Origin: Rikenellaceae bacterium
Lineage (GTDB): Bacteria; Bacteroidota; Bacteroidia; Bacteroidales; UBA932
Direction: 5' to 3'
Assembly (NCBI GenBank): GCA_900767405.1
Contig: CAAFZB010000024.1
Coordinates: forward strand, 1-10,881
DNA length: 10,881 nucleotides
Shown here: positions 6,727-10,881 of the stretch, one piece after another
Position numbering within the stretch: the stretch's first letter is position 1
How the letters are laid out: each line of letters begins with the position of its first letter
The notes under the pieces: generated by a model
What the model was told of the DNA's origin: nothing
Seen by the model: only the letters and a program-made list of their open reading frames with translations
The model's database searches: none
Position numbers and translations under genes: made by a program

Positions 6727-6734
6727 TACCTTGC
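6727..6734 (+). promoter_or_regulatory. Possible degenerate ssb -7 box
   Basis: TACCTTGC looks like TACCTTTG with one T missing, the same form as the tRNA promoter at 10625-10632. No -33 TTTG is found at a normal distance. If it is real, transcription would start near 6739, at the foot of the hairpin at 6738-6759. It is weak evidence. Confidence 0.25.
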
Positions 6735-6737
6735 GCT

Positions 6738-6759
6738 CCGGGTTATTCCAATGGCCCGG
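6738..6759 (+). promoter_or_regulatory. Hairpin in the aroK-ssb gap
   Basis: CCGGGTTAT, loop TCCA and ATGGCCCGG pair over 9 bp: seven Watson-Crick pairs and two U-G wobbles on the plus-strand RNA. On the minus strand the wobbles become A-C mismatches, so the structure favours a plus-strand transcript. No T run follows, so it is not a standard intrinsic terminator. It could end or stabilise the aroK mRNA, or sit in the ssb leader. Confidence 0.45.
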
Positions 6760-6793
6760 CTATGACAAACTTCAACTTAAAATTTCAACTATT

Positions 6794-7321
6794 ATGTCTG
6801 TAAACAAAGTAATTTTGATCGGTAACGTTGGTCGAGACCCGGAAGTACGTTACCTTGATGGAAATGCCCAGGGAGGGCAGAGCACTAAAGTCGCAACATT
6901 CACTCTCGCAACAACCGAGAAGTACCGTGACCGCAACGGCGAACCGCGTGAAAATACAGAATGGCACAATATTGTTGCCTGGAGGCAGAATGCCGACGTT
7001 GCCGAGAAATTCGTAAGGAAAGGCACTCAGCTATATATCGAAGGACGTCTTCGCACCCGTTCCTACACAGACCAGACCGGAGCAAAGAAATACACGACAG
7101 AGATTGCCGTTGACACTCTTCAGCTCCTTGGCCGCAGGCCCGATTCTCAGGAAGGCGCTTACCAGCCTCAGGGCGCAGCATACCAGCAGCCTGCATATCA
7201 GGCCCCCGCTGCTCCGGCATACCAGGCTCCCGCTGCTCCGGCATATCAGGCTCCGGCAGCTCCCGCAGCCCCTGCAGCCCCTGCAATCGAAGACAACCCC
7301 ACAGACGACCTCCCTTTCTAA
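6794..7321 (+). CDS. ssb: Single-stranded DNA-binding protein
   Basis: SSB coats single-stranded DNA in replication and repair and recruits partner proteins through its C-terminal tip. The 175-residue product has an OB-fold (about 2-113): NKVILIGNVGRDPE, then TEWHNIVAW with Trp57 and Trp63 at the places of the DNA-stacking aromatics, and LYIEGRLRTR at 80-89. A disordered Ala/Pro/Gln/Tyr linker (about 121-165) contains an eight-residue repeat AYQAPAAP, and the protein ends in the acidic tip DDLPF, the standard partner-binding motif. ATG 6794 gives the family-typical MSVNKVILIG; an upstream TTG frame from 6731 runs through the hairpin and is rejected. The MFS gene follows after 18 bases. RecJ, a known SSB-tip partner in other bacteria, is encoded in the same window. 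Confidence 0.96.
   Translation: MSVNKVILIGNVGRDPEVRYLDGNAQGGQSTKVATFTLATTEKYRDRNGEPRENTEWHNIVAWRQNADVAEKFVRKGTQLYIEGRLRTRSYTDQTGAKKYTTEIAVDTLQLLGRRPDSQEGAYQPQGAAYQQPAYQAPAAPAYQAPAAPAYQAPAAPAAPAAPAIEDNPTDDLPF
7193..7264 (+). repeat. Three 24-bp tandem repeats in the SSB linker
   Basis: Units at 7193-7216, 7217-7240 and 7241-7264 each encode AYQAPAAP and differ mainly at third codon positions. Two 9-bp copies of GCAGCCCCT (7265-7282) follow. The unit is a multiple of three, so copy-number change keeps the frame and the acidic tip. Confidence 0.85.
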
Positions 7322-7339
7322 CATCTAACATACCCGGCA

Positions 7340-8707
7340 ATGGCTGAAAAAATAAGAAAACTGATGAACGACAGCATAGTCGCAAGATTTGCCGTGCTCA
7401 TCCTTGTGGCGTCGATGATGTTCTTCGCCTATATGTTCGTGGACATAATGTCCCCTCTCAAATCGTTGGTAGAGACATCCCTTGGATGGAACAGCAGCGT
7501 ATTCGGCACTTATGCCGCATCTGAATACATCGTTAATGTATGCGGATTCCTCATAATTGCGGGAATAATCCTCGACAAACTGGGAGTCCGCTTTTCCGGA
7601 ATCCTCTCGGCTGGGATGATGGTTGCCGGCGCAGCCATCAAGTTCGTGGGCGTGAGCGACTGGTTCCAGACAACCGCAATGGCACAGTGGCTGGGCACCT
7701 GGTGGGTGGAAATGCCTGCAAGCGCCAAGATGGCATCGTTCGGTTTCATGCTTTTCGGATGCGGATGCGAGATGGAAGGGACAAACGTCTCCAAGATTCT
7801 GGCCAAGTGGTTCAAGGGCAAGGAAATGGCACTTGCAATGGGCCTGGAAATGGCTATCGCCAGACTGGGCGTTTTCGGCGCAATGTGGATTGCCCCCATC
7901 ATCTCCGAGAAGTTCGGCAACTCAATCCAGGCGCCTGTGGGATTCTGCGGCGCGCTGCTGTGCGTAGGCCTTGTCAACTTCATAATCTTCGCGATTATGG
8001 ACAGGAAGTTTGACTCACAGCTCGTCGAAGCTGGAATGGCTACAGAAGAAAAATCTCCCGAGGACGAATTCCACATCTCAGACCTTGGGCAGATATTCAA
8101 GAGCCGGATGTTCTGGATTGTCGCCCTGCTGTGCGTGCTTTACTACTCTGCCATTTTCCCGTTCCAGAGATATGCCACCAATATCCTGGAGGAAACACTT
8201 AAGATTCCCGCCACCGATGCGGCCCATCTGTTCAGTTTCTTCCCCATTCTGGCAATGTTTCTGACACCGTTCCTCGGATATTTCCTGGACAGGATAGGGA
8301 AAGGCGCGACAATGCTGATGGCCGGCTCAATCATTATGCTTGCCTGCCATATTTGCTTCGCATTCCTTCTCCCGGCAGTACCGCAGAAGTGGCTTGCAGT
8401 AACGCTTATCGTCATTCTCGGTTTCAGTTTCTCACTTGTTCCGGCATCGCTCTGGCCATCGGTTCCAAAGATAATCGACGAAAAAGTGCTCGGGTCGGCA
8501 TATTGTCTTATTTTCTGGATTCAGAATTTCGGATTGTGCTTTGTCCCTATGCTTATCGGTAACCTTCGCCAGAGTACAGGCGGATACCTTGTACCGGAGC
8601 TCGTATTCTCGGCCTTCGGTGTCCTGGCCCTTCTGCTCAGCATACTGCTCAAGAGAGAAGACGTCAAGTCCGGTTACGGGCTGGAACTTCCAAACATCAA
8701 GGACTAA
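7340..8707 (+). CDS. Major facilitator superfamily transporter, MFSD1-like
   Basis: A 455-residue inner-membrane protein with about 12 hydrophobic segments (roughly 15-37, 61-78, 85-104, 131-149, 166-188, 199-220, 257-277, 297-316, 323-345, 350-370, 385-408, 417-437) and a hydrophilic middle loop (221-256), the usual 6+6 layout of the superfamily. The loop-2 motif A appears as LDKLGVRFSG (78-87) and its second-half copy as GYFLDRIGKG (313-322). The late segment LWPSVP..I.E..LGSAY....WIQNFGL (371-399) recalls the MFSD1 group, whose animal member moves dipeptides; this is from memory and the substrate is not established. Trp and Cys are frequent in the second quarter. The gene starts 18 bases after ssb and ends 15 bases before dxs, so the three are probably co-transcribed, though their roles are unrelated. 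Confidence 0.85.
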   Translation: MAEKIRKLMNDSIVARFAVLILVASMMFFAYMFVDIMSPLKSLVETSLGWNSSVFGTYAASEYIVNVCGFLIIAGIILDKLGVRFSGILSAGMMVAGAAIKFVGVSDWFQTTAMAQWLGTWWVEMPASAKMASFGFMLFGCGCEMEGTNVSKILAKWFKGKEMALAMGLEMAIARLGVFGAMWIAPIISEKFGNSIQAPVGFCGALLCVGLVNFIIFAIMDRKFDSQLVEAGMATEEKSPEDEFHISDLGQIFKSRMFWIVALLCVLYYSAIFPFQRYATNILEETLKIPATDAAHLFSFFPILAMFLTPFLGYFLDRIGKGATMLMAGSIIMLACHICFAFLLPAVPQKWLAVTLIVILGFSFSLVPASLWPSVPKIIDEKVLGSAYCLIFWIQNFGLCFVPMLIGNLRQSTGGYLVPELVFSAFGVLALLLSILLKREDVKSGYGLELPNIKD

Positions 8708-8722
8708 GGAGTACCTTCCGGT

Positions 8723-10594
8723 ATGGAATATTCCATTTTAGACAAGGTTAACTGCCCCGAAGACCTCAGGCGGCTCGACATTGACGCGCTGCGTGAACTG
8801 TGCGCCCAGATTCGCGACTATATGGTAGAAGAATGCTCCCATAACCCGGGGCATCTCGGATCCAGTCTAGGAGCGGTCGAACTCATCGCAGGTCTTCACT
8901 ATGTATTCGACACACCCGACGACAAGATAGTTTTTGACGTCGGCCATCAGGCCTATGCCCATAAGATAATTACCGGAAGGAAAGAAGAGTTCAAGACCCA
9001 GCGCACATACGGCGGAATAAGCGGATTCCCGAAAATGAGCGAAAGCCCCTTCGACTCGTTTGGCGTAGGACATTCCTCGACCTCAATCTCGGCGGCTCTC
9101 GGAATTGCCGAGGCTAACAGGCTCCAGGGCAAGACCAGCCGTTCGATTGCAGTCATCGGCGACGGAGCCCTTACGGGAGGCCTCGCATTCGAAGGACTGA
9201 ACAATGCCGGTGACAGCAAGGCGAACCTCATTGTCGTGCTCAACGACAACAACCATTCCATAGACGACAATCACGGCGGCCTGCACAGTTATCTTCTGCG
9301 CATAACGACATCTCCAAGATACAACCGGTTCAAGGACAGAGTCTGGGACAGCATGGGAGATATCGGATTGCGCCGTTTCATCCAGCGCACACTGCGCTCC
9401 CTCAAGTCCTGGTTTGTCAAGAAATCGGGAGGAGACATCTTCGTTTCCCTGGGAATGAGGTACTTCGGGCCCATAGACGGCAACGACATAAGGCAGGTCG
9501 TGCTCACCCTCAGGAAAATCAAGAATCTGCAGGGCCCCATCCTGCTACATACAATTACAAAGAAGGGCAAAGGATACGCACCCGCCGAGGCCGATCCTAC
9601 CGTATGGCACGCTCCGGGCCGTTTCAATCCGCAGACAGGAGAACGGATAAGGGCAGAATACAAGGCAGACCGCTATCAGGACGTCTTCGGACAGGTCCTC
9701 ACCGAACTAGCCGAAAAAGACCGTCGGGTCGTTGGAATAACTCCGGCGATGGCCTCCGGATGCGGGATGAACATTCTCGCCGCCACCAGGCCGGAGCGGT
9801 TCTTTGACGTAGGCATTGAAGAAGAGCACGCAGTAACGTTCAGTGCAGGGATGGCGGCATCGGGAATGCGTCCTTTCTGCAACATATACTCTTCTTTCTC
9901 GCAGAGGGCATACGACCAGATCATTCACGACGTGGCTATGCAGAAACTGCCGGTCACCCTGTGCTTTGACCGTGCAGGGCTGGTCGGAGAAGACGGAGCC
10001 ACCCATCAGGGGGCCTTTGACCTTGCCGCCTACAGAAGCATACCGGGCACCATAATCAGCGCCCCGGCCAATGAAATGGAGTTGAAGAACCTTATGTACA
10101 CTTCTCTGCAGAATGAATCCGGGCCATTTATCATAAGGTATCCCCGGGGGTTGGGAGAAGGTGCAGACTGGAGAAACGCTTCGCCCGTCATATATAATAT
10201 AGGTAAAGCCGAGCAGATTGCAGAAGGAACCGATATTGCCGTCATAGGCATAGGTCCTGCCGTGAACAGGGCCGTGGAGGCGGCTGCGGCTTTCGACGGA
10301 AAAGTCGGAGTTTACAATTTCCGATTCCTGAAACCTCTCGATGAAGATTGTCTGCAGGATATCTGCAGAAAGTACAGGCAGATTGTCACTGTCGAGGACG
10401 GCTGCATTAAGGGAGGCTTGTTCGGTGCAGTGAGCGAATATTGTGCGCTCCATAACGAAAAGATTGACATAACGCCCGTAGGCATCCCCGACAAGTTTAT
10501 TGTCCACGCGACTCAAGGCAGACAGAGAGCCGATTGCGGCCTCGACAAAGACAGTCTTGAGAAACTAATTTCGTCATTACTGCAAAAAGTATAA
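8723..10594 (+). CDS. dxs: 1-deoxy-D-xylulose-5-phosphate synthase
   Basis: This thiamine-diphosphate enzyme joins pyruvate and glyceraldehyde 3-phosphate, the first step of the MEP isoprenoid pathway, in the cytoplasm. The 623-residue length is normal. Visible signatures are NPGHLGSSLG with His44 (E. coli His49), DVGHQAYAHK (72-81), the ThDP/Mg site GDGALTGGLAFEGLNNAG (146-163) through LNDNNHSI (173-180), GIEEEHAVTF with Glu367 (general acid/base, E. coli Glu370), and VGEDGATHQGAFD (421-433) in the pyrimidine domain. The C-terminal transketolase domain holds FRFLKPLD (533-540) and VEDG (557-560). AAGGAG at 8706-8711 overlaps the stop of the MFS gene and lies 11 bases before the ATG, one of the clearer ribosome sites in the window. 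The tRNA promoter begins 7 bases after the stop, and no terminator is visible. Confidence 0.97.
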   Translation: MEYSILDKVNCPEDLRRLDIDALRELCAQIRDYMVEECSHNPGHLGSSLGAVELIAGLHYVFDTPDDKIVFDVGHQAYAHKIITGRKEEFKTQRTYGGISGFPKMSESPFDSFGVGHSSTSISAALGIAEANRLQGKTSRSIAVIGDGALTGGLAFEGLNNAGDSKANLIVVLNDNNHSIDDNHGGLHSYLLRITTSPRYNRFKDRVWDSMGDIGLRRFIQRTLRSLKSWFVKKSGGDIFVSLGMRYFGPIDGNDIRQVVLTLRKIKNLQGPILLHTITKKGKGYAPAEADPTVWHAPGRFNPQTGERIRAEYKADRYQDVFGQVLTELAEKDRRVVGITPAMASGCGMNILAATRPERFFDVGIEEEHAVTFSAGMAASGMRPFCNIYSSFSQRAYDQIIHDVAMQKLPVTLCFDRAGLVGEDGATHQGAFDLAAYRSIPGTIISAPANEMELKNLMYTSLQNESGPFIIRYPRGLGEGADWRNASPVIYNIGKAEQIAEGTDIAVIGIGPAVNRAVEAAAAFDGKVGVYNFRFLKPLDEDCLQDICRKYRQIVTVEDGCIKGGLFGAVSEYCALHNEKIDITPVGIPDKFIVHATQGRQRADCGLDKDSLEKLISSLLQKV

Positions 10595-10601
10595 GAAATT
10601 G

Positions 10602-10632
10602 TTTGGAGAAAAAGAAATAATTGTTACCTTTG
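10602..10632 (+). promoter_or_regulatory. Promoter of the tRNA operon
   Basis: TTTG (10602-10605), 19 bases and TACCTTTG (10625-10632) form a perfect Bacteroidota consensus promoter, the best in the window. Transcription should start near 10637-10639, leaving a leader of about 30 bases that can fold CCCTT (10637-10641) with AAGGG (10648-10652). It sits 7 bases after the dxs stop. Confidence 0.85.
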
Positions 10633-10666
10633 CAATCCCTTGCGCAAAAGGGCTTGAAATACATTC

Positions 10667-10740
10667 GCCGATGTAGCTCAGTTGGCCAGAGCACGTGATT
10701 TGTAATCTCGGGGTCGGGGGTTCAAATCCCTCCATCGGCT
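10667..10740 (+). tRNA. tRNA-Thr (anticodon TGT)
   Basis: A complete 74-base cloverleaf: acceptor GCCGATG pairs with CATCGGC over 7 bp, the D stem is GCTC/GAGC, the anticodon loop is TTTGTAA with TGT at 10701-10703, and the T arm is GGGGG-TTCAAAT-CCCTC with one G-U pair. The discriminator is T10740 and CCA is not encoded. The anticodon stem CGTGA/TCTCG has a T-T mismatch (10696 with 10708) in the middle. It reads ACA codons, and ACN by wobble. Confidence 0.95.
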
Positions 10741-10756
10741 CATCAGCAAAACATTC

Positions 10757-10838
10757 GGGTGAGTACCAGAGTGGCCAAATGGGGCAGACTGTAAATCTGC
10801 TGGTTTTACCTTCGGTGGTTCGAATCCATCCTTGCCCA
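10757..10838 (+). tRNA. tRNA-Tyr (anticodon GTA)
   Basis: An 82-base class II tRNA: acceptor GGGTGAG pairs with CTTGCCC (10831-10837) with two G-U wobbles, the anticodon stem GCAGA/TCTGC is perfect, the loop CTGTAAA carries GTA at 10791-10793, the variable region is long (10801-10813), and the T arm is GGTGG-TTCGAAT-CCATC. The discriminator is A10838 and CCA is not encoded. It follows tRNA-Thr by 16 bases. Confidence 0.96.
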
Positions 10839-10852
10839 CAATTTTGAGGATT

Positions 10853-10881
10853 GCGGGGTTCGTATAATGGCTATTATGCCA
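10853..10881 (+). tRNA. tRNA-Gly, 5' part only (probably TCC)
   Basis: GCGGGGTTCGTATAATGGCTATTATGCCA has the acceptor strand and D arm of bacterial tRNA-Gly genes of the GTATAATGG type. The window ends before the anticodon. Its place after Thr(TGT) and Tyr(GTA) matches the conserved thr-tyr-gly-thr-tuf order, where this tRNA is Gly(TCC). Confidence 0.75.

Noticed and set aside
6731..6793. TTG-started extension of ssb
   Set aside because: It runs through the hairpin and past the family-typical MSVNKVILIG start.
9707..10516. Minus-strand frame of 269 codons opposite dxs
   Set aside because: It is nested in dxs, with no motif, promoter or start context.
10661..10757. ACATTCG found just before both complete tRNAs
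   Set aside because: A 7-base match is too short to call a processing signal, and it is not present before tRNA-Gly.
1..10881. CRISPR arrays, phage genes, toxin-antitoxin pairs or defence systems
   Set aside because: I looked for spaced repeats and small paired genes and saw none; apart from the IS tail, the gene content is housekeeping.

Overview
The window is a stretch of chromosome from a member of the Bacteroidota, most likely a Bacteroidales with moderate GC content. The strongest sign is the promoter grammar. Four intergenic regions carry the TAnnTTTG -7 box of the Bacteroidota primary sigma factor, and the tRNA promoter at 10602-10632 also has a TTTG -33 box at exactly 19 bases. Shine-Dalgarno sites are mostly weak, the tRNAs do not encode CCA, and the RecJ, SSB and SH3-like proteins look like Bacteroidales versions. 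I cannot name a genus.

Left part (1-1847, + strand): the last 28 codons of an integrase-type transposase (probably IS30-like) end at base 89. The DNA repair exonuclease gene recJ follows, and its -7 box almost touches its ATG, so its mRNA may be leaderless. The recJ 3' end overlaps the 3' end of aroE on the other strand by 42 bp.

Middle part (1806-6107, - strand, read right to left): an anchored SH3-like protein, a lipoprotein related to MTA/SAH nucleosidase, a 34-codon remnant of a metallo-beta-lactamase-fold hydrolase, then lysS, a TrmH-family RNA methyltransferase and a compact aroE. The first three form one tight cluster with its own promoter. lysS has a second promoter, and lysS, trmH and aroE overlap by 1 and 8 bases, which suggests translational coupling.

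Right part (6209-10881, + strand): aroK starts from a promoter back to back with that of the SH3-like gene. ssb, an MFS transporter and dxs follow, with gaps of 18 and 15 bases between the last three. A tRNA operon then begins with tRNA-Thr(TGT), tRNA-Tyr(GTA) and the first 29 bases of a tRNA-Gly. This order matches the widespread thr-tyr-gly-thr-tuf cluster, so the EF-Tu gene is expected beyond the window.

Most of the window is core metabolism and information processing: shikimate pathway (aroE, aroK), MEP isoprenoid pathway (dxs), translation (lysS, methyltransferase, tRNAs) and replication/repair (recJ, ssb). I found no complete new system. The least ordinary part is 4862-6107: an exported nucleosidase-like lipoprotein, a cysteine-rich SH3-like protein and a truncated hydrolase gene fused against the lysS promoter.
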